NCBI GenBank assembly: GCA_031763025.1
Contig: JASSKH010000024.1
Coordinates: forward strand, 6,043,387-6,107,386
From: Macrocystis pyrifera
Taxonomy: Eukaryota > Sar > Phaeophyceae > Laminariales > Laminariaceae
Reading direction: 5' to 3'
Length of the DNA: 64,000 bases
Shown: in pieces, positions 23,237 through 33,230 of the stretch
How the letters are laid out: each line of letters begins with the position of its first letter
How positions within the stretch are numbered: position 1 is the stretch's first letter
Translations under genes and position numbers: made by a program
Notes under the pieces: generated by a model
Databases searched by the model: none
What the model saw: the letters and a program-made list of their open reading frames with translations, nothing else
What the model was told of the DNA's origin: nothing

Positions 23237-23539
23237 TAGTATTATGCCGGGTGTCGCGGCTGCCAGCGGGTATGAAAAAACGGGCTTTTAGCCCTTTATT
23301 AGAAATAATAGTACTGCACTGCACTGCTACCGTACATGAACCTAAATCTGAGCCGAATTTCAAGTGTTTTGGCCTCACAAATGGGAGTGCAGTTCTGAGA
23401 ACTCACACCCGCATGATGATAGATATACTAAAAAGCACACAGAAGGAGCTTACCGGTACCGTTTTACTGCTGTTGACCGCTGTGGTTGTGGTTGTTGTTG
23501 TCGGCGCGCTATCGACAATCGCGTTTTCCTTCCGTTCTC
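23237..23539. other. Unassigned DNA
   Basis: A faint TTAA-MITE-like remnant (CAAATGGGAGTGCAGTTCTGA near 23378) and a TGTGGTTGTGGTTGTTGTTG run. No gene seen. Confidence 0.4.
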
Positions 23540-23670
23540 CACATTGATTCCACCCGTCGACGTCCAGCACACCCAGCGGGAGTCCGTCGTGTTTTTTTTT
23601 TTTATGCTCGACGGGATACACTCTCTGTGTGGCCACGTGCTGCTGTAGTCACAGACTACGACACAGCAGA
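23540..23670 (-). mobile_element. CAA-LINE 3' end fragment, reverse orientation
   Basis: CACCCGTCGACGTCCAGCAC ACCCAG is the inverse of the family signature CTGGATGTCGACGGGT. The match fades after about 100 bp. Confidence 0.55.
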
Positions 23671-24631
23671 GAGAATACGTCGCAATTCCACTACCTGTAT
23701 TGTACCAGGTACGGCGTAAGAAACCTCCTCCGGGGATAACTAAATCGCGTTTTTGCTTCTCGTATCACCCGGGTTGGTTTCCTGTGGTGGGGTGGTATCT
23801 TACCTACCCCAGTGATAATGGACGCATTTTGTTCGAGTTTTTGCAATTTTACCACCGGCGGGTGATAACGGCGGTAGAGGCGGGGGGACTACACTCCGTA
23901 ATATTTGGCACAGGTGGCACGCCCCCTCCGGCCGCAGGTGGCGGGAGATAACAAGAGGCGGCTTGCGGACGGACGAAGAACGAAACGGTCGTGGTCCCGC
24001 TCGTGGCTTAAGAGGCGTACGTGCCAGCAGACGTGTGTTGGGGCACCTCGCCTCTCCGGAGCCACAGTCGCGTTCTGCCCAAGGGTGATGGGCCGCCCGT
24101 GCGAAAGGGCTTTTTTTCTCCTGTTTGATGTTGTCGTCGTTGTCCATGCCGTGTGTTGCCGTAAGGTATCGGTACTACAGCAGTACACCACTCCGTGTGG
24201 GATCCCCCAGAGGGTGATATTTTTTCATGTTTGGAAGGTGTATCGGCCCAGGGGGGGGGGGGGGGGGGGGGTGGTATCGAACGTGCCCCGGTGATAAACT
24301 TCTGCCTTTTTATTTTGTTTTGGCTTTATTTTTATCACCGGGGGTGGTTTCCTGTGGTGGGGCGGTATCTAAGGAAAGGGTGGTATTTTTACGTCATACA
24401 CGGTAGGCAGTGAAAGCAGTACCGTGCCATCGTCGTGCTGGATGCGAAAAGCATGGCATACACACTCCAGGAATCCAGGTACACCGAAAGAGAGAGAAAC
24501 CAAAGAATACAAATGATCGATACCTGGTGACTGCTGCTGGTTTGTATTACTGATCAATCAGATGATGAGCCCTTTTTTTTTCTTTTTTTTTGCCGTCGCC
24601 CATGTTGTTTTTCCATCGCTATCATCTACTA
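23671..24631. other. Dispersed ATCACCGGGGTGGTTTCC repeat region with poly-G
   Basis: The motif GGTTTCCTGTGGTGGGG(T/C)GG with a preceding TATCACC occurs at 23764-23800 and 24335-24371. GGTGATAA or its variants recurs between them. Poly-G spans 24250-24272. No gene supported. Confidence 0.5.
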
Positions 24632-24963
24632 TTACGGGGGACCATTGTAAATAGGACCAAATATGTTTAGTAAAAATACAGAAATACATCTAGATGCCGT
24701 TCGTCGAAGGCAAGACGCCTCTTCTAGGCGTTGTGCGAAGAGCTGTCTATTGGTTGCAGTTTGCGAAGAAGAGAGAAGAAAGAAAGGTTGTTTGGCTGTT
24801 CGGCTGTTTCAAAGAAGAAGGGCCGTTTGCGAAGAGCTGTCTATCAGTCGGTCTGTCTGCCAAGAGCTAGCAAGTGACAACGACCTCAAAAATCGTAATT
24901 ATAGTTGTATTTATAGATGTTTTTGTCTATACCGTAGGTCCTATTTACTATGGACCCCCGTAA
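24632..24963 (+). mobile_element. TA-MITE copy 5, long variant with 226-bp interior
   Basis: Both termini are typical (TTACGGGGGACCATTG and TATGGACCCCCGTAA, TA on both sides). The usual core is replaced or interrupted by about 226 bp carrying CGAAGAGCTGTCTAT twice (24737 and 24831) and GAAGAA-rich DNA. It could be a nested insert, filler DNA from repair, or a remnant of a longer parent element. Confidence 0.8.
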
Positions 24964-24964
24964 T

Positions 24965-25160
24965 ACTACATGGCATTGCATTGTCCACTGCTGTGCTTAC
25001 TGCATACGTGGCAACGTAGTATCTCTGAGGCGTAGCTTTGTGACCACAGAACTTGTACTCGTATCTCTCTAGGATTGAAGAATCGGCACGGACACTGGTT
25101 GTGCTGGATGTCGACGGGTAGAAAGAACGGTTTGATGTGAAGAACACACCACCAGGTACT
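24965..25160 (+). mobile_element. CAA-LINE 3' UTR fragment
   Basis: ACATGGCATTGCATTGTCCA, GTAGCTTTGTGACCACAGAA and GGATGTCGACGGGTAGAAAG, ending GAAGAACACACCACC. It abuts the long TA-MITE. Confidence 0.75.
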
Positions 25161-25553
25161 GCATTAGTCCTGGGTCACAAGACAAGAGTAGGGTGTGGGG
25201 TGGACGAACAAAGCACGGCAGGGAAAAACACTGCGCGTAGCCTCGTTGGGGTACCCTTGTAAAAGCCACCCATGAATTTGCCAGGAGGCCCCATCTTCAT
25301 GCCTGCCCATTGCACTTACATACTGCTGTGCTGTTGCAGCAGTATGCTGTATGATCGTTGAGTGGCCATCGTGTAGCAGTACTGACTGCTACAACAGTAG
25401 AAGTGGTACTGCTGTGGTGGCGCGATACCCTGTACCTGGTACTCGTGTCAACATCAGCAGTGGTTGCATTAATGTTTATGTTGATAGTATAATAGTCCGA
25501 AGAGGACGGCAGCAGTATGTGCCCTCTACTTCAAGTACGTGGGAAAATAGAGT
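25161..25553. other. Unassigned DNA rich in CTGCTGT words
   Basis: Several TACTGCTGT / ACAGCAGTA words at 25318-25420 and a CCTGTACCTGGTAC motif. No gene seen. Confidence 0.4.
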
Positions 25554-25664
25554 TTAACCCTTGCACGACTGACAGAATAGTCAGAGGTTGAGTGGTTTGT
25601 CCCCAAAACGGGATATGTGCACTGCTGCACTTAACAGCAGTAGTCGTATTTAAAAGGGTTGAAA
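25554..25664. mobile_element. TTAA-MITE, rearranged copy
   Basis: Left TTTAACCCTTGCACGACTG and right TTTAAAAGGGTT with an intact GGTTTGTCCCCAAAACGGGA core. Extra CTGC-rich DNA has been inserted in the right arm. Confidence 0.6.
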
Positions 25665-26057
25665 AACGGAGCTTGGAAATTAAAAAAAAAAATGAAAAAG
25701 TGTGTCGCATACGTACCCGTACCAGGTACGTACTTGACTTGTGCTGCTGTTGGTAGGCGCTGCGCCGTCTCCACGAAATTGTGAGCATTCTACCCCCTTC
25801 TCGCTCCGCCAGAATGCCAGGTATGGATGTGAGCCCCGGTTAGCCGAACGTCTCAATCCAGCTTTCTTACGACAGAACCGATACAACACGGTTGTGTGTA
25901 TAGTATTAATAGCAAGTCTCCAGCAACATTTTCAGGGGGACCTGCTGCTGTGCTCCCAAGCGCGTGTCTATGGTGAACACGCTAACCTTTTCTTTTTTCT
26001 TTTTTTTTTTGTATCCTCCGGCGGATTGGTAAAAATAAAGCTTAAACTCACAACACG
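25665..26057. other. Unassigned DNA
   Basis: Poly-A (25681-25691) and poly-T (25990-26010) tracts. No coding signal. Confidence 0.4.
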
Positions 26058-26151
26058 CTAACCGTTTTAGGACTGCAGTCCCGTTTTGGGGACGAACCGG
26101 TCAAATTCCAAGTAGTTTGTCCCCAAAACGGGACTGCAGTCCTAAAAAAAG
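26058..26151. mobile_element. TTAA-MITE copy, well preserved
   Basis: AACCGTTTTAGGACTGCAGT to GGGACTGCAGTCCTAAAA. The arms are nearly perfect complements for about 35 bp. Confidence 0.88.
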
Positions 26152-26326
26152 TAAATCTGCCCGTAGTCGTACAAGTGACTGGCGCACCGTTTTGGCGAGA
26201 ATTCCGCTTATAGCGCACAATGTGCTGGAGCCAGTGTGCGGCTTGCCGCACCTCCTGCCGCACCTCCGTTTCTCGGTCCCGCATCTGTTTTCGCGCCGCG
26301 CATGAGAAACAAAACGTGCGGCACTC

Positions 26327-26480
26327 TCTTCGCCGTAGGCGATTTTTTGGGGGGGGTCCGTTTCGTCGTACGCGATTTTTTTTCTGGGTCCGTTTCGCCG
26401 TAGGCAATTTTTTGTTCGTGGGGTCCGTTTCGCCGAAGTCCAAATTGTTTTTGGGTCCATTTCGCCGTACCTGTGGGTTC
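26327..26480. repeat. GGTCCGTTTCGCCGTA minisatellite
   Basis: Five degenerate units of about 33 bp: GTCCGTTTCGCCGTAGGC followed by a T-rich spacer. Confidence 0.8.
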
Positions 26481-27267
26481 ATTATTTTTTTGGTCGTTCG
26501 TTCCAGTATATAATTGTGTTTGTGTACGCTGCGCTAAAAGGAGGTTGATGCCCGCCTCCTGCGCGAGGGTAAAGGGAGCGTGTCAGACGCACATTTTGAG
26601 TAATGCCAACGCAATATTTACGCATGCATATGTGGTCCAATTTATGGCCTCCGACGGCCCTCCGAGGGGCCTCCGGCAGTCCTCCGGGAGGCCCTGGCGG
26701 GGGGGGGCTGGTGCGGGCCGTACCACGTGCCCGAAGGCTAAGTATAACCCTGGTACTGATAATATCAACTAGACCCCGACGAAGCCGGTGACCCTCCCCA
26801 CCATCCCTAAGTAGTATATTACCTAACTATTAAAGATGTCAGGAGACAGATCAATCGCTGCTGTCGAGTTTGTCTGTCGAGGATAATCCATTTTTTCTTT
26901 GTGTATGTCCCCTATCCCCGGGTAGAAAAAAACTCATTACATGTGTGGGAACCCCTCTATGTTGTATTATCTGTTGTGCTGCTAGCTGCCAGTTGCGAGT
27001 TTACTCGTTTTACGTTGAATACAGTTTCCGGTCATCGAGAATCTGTTCGTGGTTCAATTCAATTGCTTTTCATTGGTGCTTATCGAACGCGGAAACGTGG
27101 CAAAATGTCCGAAAAAACTAGCCAGCAAGATTACACCTTATTTTCAAATATGGTAATTTTAAGGCGTTTCCCACAGAACGGGGATTCTCACGTCATGTCC
27201 CCGGGTTTCGGCTGTCAAGGCTGTCTGTCGAGGCGTTTTCCCTGACGGTGTCTGTCCAGGAGTGAAA
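26481..27267. other. Unassigned DNA
   Basis: A short GGCCCTCCGAGGGGCCTCCG palindromic patch at 26656-26720. The motif TGTCTGTCGAGG occurs near 26871 and 27223. No exon recognised. Confidence 0.4.
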
Positions 27268-27414
27268 GTGTGTGTGCGTGTTCTTCACGTTAGACTACCC
27301 GTCGACACCCAGCACACCCTGTCTGTGTCCGTGCCGATTCTTCAATCCTAGAGAGATGCTGAGCTTTGTTTTTGTGGGTATCGAACTACGACACAGAAAC
27401 ACTACTTTGCAACG
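27268..27414 (-). mobile_element. CAA-LINE 3' end, reverse, fused to rRNA sequence
   Basis: On the - strand it reads GTCGTAG, GGATTGAAGAATCGGCAC, GGTGTCGACGGGTAGTCT and ends in AAGAACACGCACACACAC. Its 5' side stops where SSU rRNA sequence begins at about 27412. Confidence 0.75.
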
Positions 27415-27545
27415 GAATGCTTGCAACTCGCCCGCATGAAGCTGGAATCACTAGTAATCGCGGATCAGGATGTCATGGTGAATACGTCCCTGGGCCTTTG
27501 CTTGCACACCCCGCCCGTCACGTCCTGGAAGTCGACGTAGCAAGA
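27412..27545 (+). pseudogene. Fragment of organellar (mitochondrial-type) small-subunit rRNA
   Basis: The sequence contains consecutive conserved 16S blocks from the 3' quarter of SSU rRNA: GCAACTCGCCCGCATGAAGC, GGAATCACTAGTAATCGCGG, ATCAGGATGTC, GGTGAATACGTCCC, GGGCC and CACCCCGCCCGTCACG. It is only about 130 nt and carries changes at normally invariant sites (TTTGCTTGCACACCCCG in place of the usual TTGTACACACCG), so it is not functional. GTAATCGCGGATCAG is closer to mitochondrial or alphaproteobacterial than to plastid SSU, from general knowledge. It lies among nuclear repeats, so nuclear mitochondrial DNA is the likely origin. Confidence 0.82.
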
Positions 27546-27652
27546 AAATTTTGGAGTACACCATTCAATCCTTGCCTCAGATCATTTACGTTCTGTCTCC
27601 TGGCATAGTTTGCTACTGCTGTTAATTGGTGATACAGCAGCAGCCGTAGTAG

Positions 27653-27928
27653 CGGTCCCTCAGTAGTGCCGGTAGGCGTAGGCACCAGGCAACAAAACCG
27701 GCACTATTATAGCGGCAACTAACCGGCACTAATTACTCCGCACACTGCTACCACACTGGTTCATCCCATCTACCACTATGACCGTAAATACAAACACCGT
27801 TTGATATCGGTCTCAAACTTCAAATGGGTGTTATATTTTGGGTCAGAGTGGTATGATATCAATGAACGATTTCACAGGCACTATAGCGGGCAGCCGGCAG
27901 TAGTCAACCGGCAGAGTAGAGGGACCAC
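27653..27928. mobile_element. GTGGYCCCTCTA-family element
   Basis: Left CGGTCCCTCAGTAGTGCCGG and right AGTAGAGGGACCAC are inverted partners. The interior holds ACCGGCACTAATTACTCCGC ACAC, the inverse of the equivalent block at 61570-61590. No coding capacity. Confidence 0.7.
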
Positions 27929-27947
27929 CCGTGCTGTAGTATTGGTA

Positions 27948-28052
27948 TTACGGGGGTCCATAGTAAATAGGACCAAATATTGTCAGTAAAAATAGGTAAA
28001 TCTATAGGTTTTTATGTATACCATAGGTCCTATTAACTATGGACCTCCGTAA
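27948..28052 (+). mobile_element. TA-MITE copy 6
   Basis: TTACGGGGGTCCATAG to TATGGACCTCCGTAA, flanked by TA on both sides. Confidence 0.88.
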
Positions 28053-28294
28053 TAGTAAGGATACGGCCAAACGTCCATGGGGTTTCCACTCCCTGTCAGA
28101 TAGCGCGATGCGTGACGTGTGCTTTCGTTGCCAGCGAAGGTCATTTGCCCGCTCTGCCCCTCCGTCAAGCCGCCGCTGACGAGCGGCGGCTCGCTCGTCG
28201 CTAGAATAAATAACAGGTATCGTTTTGTGGCAATGTGTGTGTGGCATCATTAGAAAAAATGCCTGGTACAGCAATTAATAGTAGAATCCAACCT

Positions 28295-28783
28295 ACGCGT
28301 ATGAGAAGATCTGAAAAACTGCTCTACTATTACATAAATTACGTAAATAGCTGTCTTCGTACACCTTCCCTCCAGAAAATTCGAAAACTGACGCGGTAGG
28401 ACCGCAAGGCTTACTGCTGTGGCAGATCGGCCGATTCGAGGGCATGGCCAAGGACCCACGCGTATGAGAAGATCTGAAAAACTGCTCTACTATTACATAA
28501 CTTACGTAAATAGCTGTCTTCGTACACCTTCCCTCCAGAAAATTCGAAAACTGACGCGGTAGGACCGCAAGGCTTACTGCTGTGGCAGATCGGCCGATTC
28601 GAGGGCATGGCCAAGGACCCACGCGTATGAGAAGATCTGAAAAACTGCTCTACTATTACATAAATTACGTAAATAGCTGTCTTCGTACACCTTCCCTCCA
28701 GAAAATTCGAAAACTGACGCGGTAGGACCGCAAGGCTTACTGCTGTGGCAGATCGACCGATTCGAGGGCATGGCCAAGGACCC
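28295..28783. repeat. Three near-identical 163-bp tandem repeats
   Basis: Units start at 28295, 28458 and 28621 with ACGCGTATGAGAAGATCTGA. They differ at only a few positions by eye (for example ATAAATTACG versus ATAACTTACG), which implies recent expansion or homogenisation. Because 163 is not a multiple of three, the open frames seen across the junctions are not one protein. Confidence 0.9.
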
Positions 28784-28845
28784 TTTTTCCGATTATGTCC
28801 ACCTTATGCGCCGTAAATAATAGTGCTGAGTTAACCTGATTATTA

Positions 28846-28905
28846 CCCGTTTATAGGACTTGCATTCCCGTTTTGGGCACAAAGTATTGAGAATCAGAGT
28901 CAAAT
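28846..28905. mobile_element. TTAA-MITE remnant (left half)
   Basis: CCCGTTTATAGGACTTGCAT followed by CCCGTTTTGGGCACAAAG. The right half is not recognisable. Confidence 0.5.
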
Positions 28906-29019
28906 AGGCGTGTTTTGTGCGCTGCAGCGCACCAGAAAGAGAGATAATAACCAGATGGTTCCACGGAGTATGAAGACATCGAGACATCGAAACACCTGTT
29001 TCGGGAATGTCGTTCTTAA

Positions 29020-29222
29020 GCCTTTTAGCAGTGCAGTCCCGTTTTGGGGACAATTATTACGGGGGGGACCATAGTAAATGGGACCAAATTTTGTTAGTAA
29101 AAATAGAGAAATATATAGGTTTTTGTGTGTGCCGCAGGTGCTATTTACTATGGTCCCACTTTATACTTAGAATTTGACTGATATGTGCCCATAACGGGAC
29201 TGCAGCTGCTGTAAGAGGGTTT
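29020..29222. mobile_element. TTAA-MITE split by a nested TA-MITE
   Basis: Left TTTTAGCAGTGCAGTCCCGT and right CATAACGGGACTGCAG. A TA-MITE (29057-29166) sits in the middle. Confidence 0.75.
29057..29166 (+). mobile_element. TA-MITE copy 7 (nested)
   Basis: TTACGGGGGGGACCATAG left, CTATGGTCCCACTTTATA right. The right terminus is mutated. Confidence 0.8.
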
Positions 29223-29887
29223 GGTCAGGGATGGTAAGAACGACGAAAAACGTTTTTACGCGTAACCAATCCGGGGTGGCCGTAGTAACTGGATTTTCCC
29301 ATTTCCCCCAGCCAGTATTTGCGTTTTGTCCCCGTACCTCTTATGTAGAAAAGCCACTTCGGTGGGTGGAAACCCAGGAAACCCTACATTAGTAGTAGAG
29401 CAGCTCGAGGCTCGAGCAGAGCGCCATAAGTGAGAGGTGGTCTTGGTTGTGATTGGGGCGTGCAAAAATGCGATTAGATGGGCCAGCATGCCATCGGCCC
29501 ACATCAAAACCTCATGTTTTTTTTTTTTTTTTTTTTGTCTCCCAAGCATGGGTATCATCGTACAACGCCATTATGCTACGCCTGGTATGTCGTGGTGTTC
29601 AACAGGCCAAGCGGAAATCCAGCGCAAACAATACTTCGTATATGCTGCTGTAGATACACCGGGGATATCCGCCTCTTATACCCGCGGGGGGATACTTTTT
29701 GCGAAAACCCCCTGATGATGTTGACGTAATTACGCGCAAGTTTTACAAAATAAATACTACTGCTGTTTTCCCGAAACCACGCGTAAGATTTTTGTTGCGA
29801 AAACCCCGTCCTGATGTTGACGCAAAATGTGGATGTAATTATACGCGTATCTTTTGTAAAATACAGGCTGTTTCCCCGTAGCTAAAC
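29223..29887. other. Unassigned DNA with a degenerate 120-bp repeat
   Basis: GCGAAAACCCC and TGATGTTGACG recur at 29700-29727 and 29799-29822 with similar following DNA (TAATTA, TACGCG, AAATA). Poly-T at 29517-29536. Confidence 0.45.
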
Positions 29888-30648
29888 GGCCGTTTCCTAT
29901 GCGGTTCGATTTTCGGGCTTCAGATTTTGACCCGATCGCATTTTCAGATATGAACTTGGCAAATCGAAACAGTCTTTTCTATGTATGCGGAAAAACAGAT
30001 TTATTGTGCGTGCAGATATTTGAGCAAACGCCGAAACCAACTGTTGTTATTGTGATTTGGCGCCGCGAAGAGACGCGCTGGGTGCGCTGCACTGCGCGTA
30101 GGATCCAAGCGTCCGAGCCAAGGCTGACTGCCTCTGGTCTGGCGGCGAAGAGACGTGGCGAGTGCGCTAGAGTCAACCTGTATTCCTATTTTGTTTTTCA
30201 TTTTGTGACTGACTGCTGCTGTACAGCAGTGTAGTCTGTGAGTACGTGTCCACGAGGAAGTGCGCGCCGAGTGCACTTCTCTTGGTCTCTAGGCCCGAGC
30301 CCGCGCCAGCCGACTGCAGTCTGGCCACGGAGGGACGCACCGCCCGCCGCCCGCGCGTCGGGCGCGAAGCAACGTCGCTATACAGCTGTGTCGCCATCCA
30401 ACTCATGGATCGTTCTGTTGCTGTTTGCTGTCGTGGATAACATCTTGAATTTAGAGAGCATGCCATTTTTCGATTCGAAAAATTGATGACCAAAGTCGTC
30501 GGATTTTGCGACTTGGGTGATCGGATTCTCAAATCGAAAAATTTCCGGTCGGATTTTGCATGTTTGGACTGCATAAGTAGGGTCATTCATTTTTTAGATC
30601 GAAAAATACAAATCTGAAGCTCGAAATCGGACCGCATAGGAAACGGCC
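29888..30648. mobile_element. PIF/Harbinger-like non-autonomous transposon, copy 2
   Basis: A 761-bp copy in the same orientation as 13002-13747. Termini GGCCGTTTCCTATGCGGTTC and GGACCGCATAGGAAACGGCC. The interior shares GAAGAGACGCGCTGGGTGCG and CAACGTCGCTATACAGCTGT. Flanking trinucleotides (AAC, TAC) are not identical. Confidence 0.8.
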
Positions 30649-31209
30649 TACGCGTAAGTTTTTGGACGGCTTTGCCGAATTTGACTATCCCTCATATTAA
30701 TTACTGTTGATTGATATGACCCTCTCATTAATTAATACGTTGATACCATGGTTTCGATGTTCATACCACTCGGTCCATAAATAAACTATTACTACAGAGT
30801 TGTAGGACCTATTTCGATGAAATACCAAGACAGAAACGTTCAGAGACAGCTTAGTGGTATGAACATAGGTGTATAAATCATATCATGCCTGGTACTGGTG
30901 TACGTGTAAGTGTCACGAGTTCCAGATTTACAGGCTTACCATGCACACGCACAGGCAGGTAGGTGCCCGGTGTCATCGCCTCACAGCAGCAGTGCTCGGC
31001 ACTGACTCAGTGACGTCGCCCTAATCCTATCCCCAAACCTGGTTCGGGTACCAAAATACCCGGTGCTTTTTCGCTTTTTTTTCTGGTTCAACCCTCGGGT
31101 TGCTGCAAAGATTGATTGACCCATTTATGACTCCAACCACGCACAGAGCAGTGACAGCAGTTTGCTGTGAAGTGTCCCCACTTCCACTTCCACCACTGCT
31201 TGCTGCCCA
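30649..31209. other. Unassigned DNA
   Basis: No repeat family or exon recognised. Short TTGATTGATATG motif only. Confidence 0.4.
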
Positions 31210-31412
31210 ACCCTTTTACGACTGCAGTCCCGTTTCGGGGACAAACCCCTTAGAATTGAACTATTTCGGGGGGCCATAGTAAATAGGACCAAATGTTGTT
31301 AGTAAAAATAGCGAAATATATGGGTGTTTGTGTGTACCGTTGGTCCTATTAACTTTGGTCCCCCGTAATAGCGCGTCCCCAGAACGGGACAGCGGTTCTA
31401 AAATGCTTAAAA
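31210..31412. mobile_element. TTAA-MITE split by a nested TA-MITE
   Basis: Left CCCTTTTACGACTGCAGTCC and right CCAGAACGGGACAGCGGTTC around the TA-MITE at 31264-31368. Confidence 0.8.
31264..31368 (+). mobile_element. TA-MITE copy 8 (nested)
   Basis: TTTCGGGGGGCCATAG to GGTCCCCCGTAA with TA on both sides, in the interior of a TTAA-MITE. Confidence 0.85.
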
Positions 31413-31685
31413 TCGCGAAGGGTGGCAAAGCATGACATTCAATAAAAAGGAGGACTCTGTTTTTATCCTGCACAGCAGCGGTATTTATTGAAAATTAAAA
31501 CTGCCTGCCCAGGGTGCAGCTTTGCTGCTGTGCAGCAGCTGTAAGGGAAAAAGAGAAAAACGACATCGCACCACATCCGAACCCGAAAGAAAATCGAACA
31601 CCACCATTCCAGTCGGCCTGCCCATTGCGGTATTTCACCACCGCCCAAACCAACCAACCATATATCATTCCAACCTTTGAGCCAG
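31413..31685. other. Unassigned DNA
   Basis: CTGTGCAGCAG words at 31530-31545; otherwise unremarkable. Confidence 0.4.
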
Positions 31686-31832
31686 CTGATGTATGGCTAG
31701 TCGGTCGTATCAGTTTTGTGACCACAGAGCTTGTATCTGTGTGTGCAGGATTGAAGAATGGGCACAGACACTGGTTGTACTGGATGTCAACGGGTAGAAA
31801 TAAATGCTGGTTTAAAATGTGAAGAACACAAG
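31686..31832 (+). mobile_element. CAA-LINE 3' end fragment
   Basis: CAGTTTTGTGACCACAGAGC, GGATTGAAGAATGGGCACAG and GGATGTCAACGGGTAGAAAT, ending GTGAAGAACACAAG. Confidence 0.7.
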
Positions 31833-31979
31833 CAGCTTGCGCTCGATGTTCGCCGCTTGCTGTATGCCCACCACTCCCCTATGCACCTACCGCCGACCTT
31901 CTCCGCCCCCGCTGCTGCTGTTGTTGCTACTGGTGTACCGACGCTGCTGCGTATGCCCTGCCTTGTATATACGTGTAGC

Positions 31980-31981
31980 TG

Positions 31982-32029
<48 letters not shown>

Positions 32030-32032
32030 GAC
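31980..32032. repeat. (CTG)n microsatellite
   Basis: About 16 CTG units. It lies in 200 bp of GCTG-rich DNA whose open frames are poly-Leu or poly-Ala. Confidence 0.9.
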
Positions 32033-32154
32033 CCCCTAACCTAGGTAGGTATCTCCTTATACTGGGACCCCCCCGCCATACACCCGTTTTTTCTGTAATT
32101 TTCCTTCCGATCCGCCAAACTCCAGATTGTCACGACGTTCTTGTACCGCGTTTT

Positions 32155-32560
32155 TTTTCCAGCTCGTTCTTTTCAAGTGTCTGCCACGTCCCCTACGTGG
32201 GGGTACGATGGTTTGCTGCTATACTGAAGTATATACATATACCAGGTATATTTTAGTTTCTTTTTTGTTTCTTTTCTCTTTCGAATCGTCTTTGTTTTTG
32301 TTTTTGTTTTTTCTCTTTGTTTCGTTTTTGTTTCTCTAGGTCATGGAATGTGTATGTCGTGCCTGTCGTACGCAGTATGATGACATGGCATTGCATTACC
32401 TACGTGGCAACGTAGTATCTCTGTGGCGTAGCTTTGTGACCACAGAACTTGTATCTCTCTAGGTTTGAAGAATCGGCACGGACACTGGTTGTGCTGGATG
32501 TCGACGCGTAGAAAGAACGGTTTAATGTGAAGAAAACAACAACAACAACACCGCAGTTTC
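32155..32560 (+). mobile_element. CAA-LINE 3' UTR fragment, longer copy
   Basis: Includes the T-rich upstream part of the 3' UTR, ATGGAATGTGTATGTCGTGC, ACGTGGCAACGTAGTATCTC, GTGACCACAGAACTTGTATC and GGATGTCGACGCGTAGAAAG. It ends in AAGAAAACAACAACAACAAC. Confidence 0.8.
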
Positions 32561-32629
32561 ATAGACTTCAACCACAGGCACAGCATAGCGGTAAACACCG
32601 AGCAGCTGTCCCGAAACGCGTAGGGTGGT

Positions 32630-32935
32630 ACAGTAGTTTTCTTTTCTTTTTCCTTCTTCTCTTTCGGTTTGTTGTTTGTTTGTGTGTGTTGTTTTTTGTT
32701 TTCTCTCTATCATAAGATGTGTCTGTCGTGCTTGTCGTATCTACAGTAGTATGATGAACATGACGTTGCGTTGTCTACTCTGCTCAACAATGTAGTATCT
32801 CTGCTGTGACGTAGTTTTGTGACCACAGATCTTGTATCTCCCTACCTGAAGGACTGAAGAATCGGCACGGAGACTGGTTGTGTTGGATGTCGACGGCAGA
32901 AAGAACGGTTTGATGTGAAGAACACACACATGGCC
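32630..32935 (+). mobile_element. CAA-LINE 3' UTR fragment, immediately downstream copy
   Basis: Same arrangement as the preceding copy (AAGATGTGTCTGTCGTGCTT, GTAGTTTTGTGACCACAGAT, GATGTCGACGGCAGAAAGAA) with tail GAAGAACACACACA. The two copies are head-to-tail 70 bp apart. Confidence 0.8.
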
Positions 32936-33137
32936 ACGACTATCAGACCCTGATACAGACAGTCAGTCCGGCTGTAAAGGGTAGATCGCCTATGACGTGT
33001 GATATTTTCGACACAAACAAGAGGAAACGTCATCGCCACCAGACCTGAGCCCAAAATACCGGCAGAATGTAGAATGCCCTGCCCGCCTGTCTTACCCCCT
33101 GTGTGTTGGTGTCGATCGACAGCATTTGCAAGTTTAA

Positions 33138-33226
33138 CTCTTTTAGTACCGCAGTCCCGTTTTGGGGACAAATCACTTGGAATTAGACAGGTTTGTCCCC
33201 AAATCGGGACTGCGGTACTAAAGCGG
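33138..33226. mobile_element. TTAA-MITE with intact TTAA on both sides
   Basis: CTCTTTTAGTACCGCAGTCC to GGGACTGCGGTACTAAAGCGG, flanked by TTAA at 33134-33137 and 33227-33230. This copy defines the target duplication of the family. Confidence 0.9.
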
Positions 33227-33230
33227 TTAA

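Noticed and set aside
27412-27545. Functional rRNA gene
   Set aside because: Only about 130 nt, with changes at nearly invariant positions, and truncated on both sides.
28295-28783. CRISPR-like or coding interpretation of the 163-bp repeats
   Set aside because: Units are contiguous with no spacers, and the unit length is not a multiple of three, so neither a CRISPR array nor a repeat protein fits.
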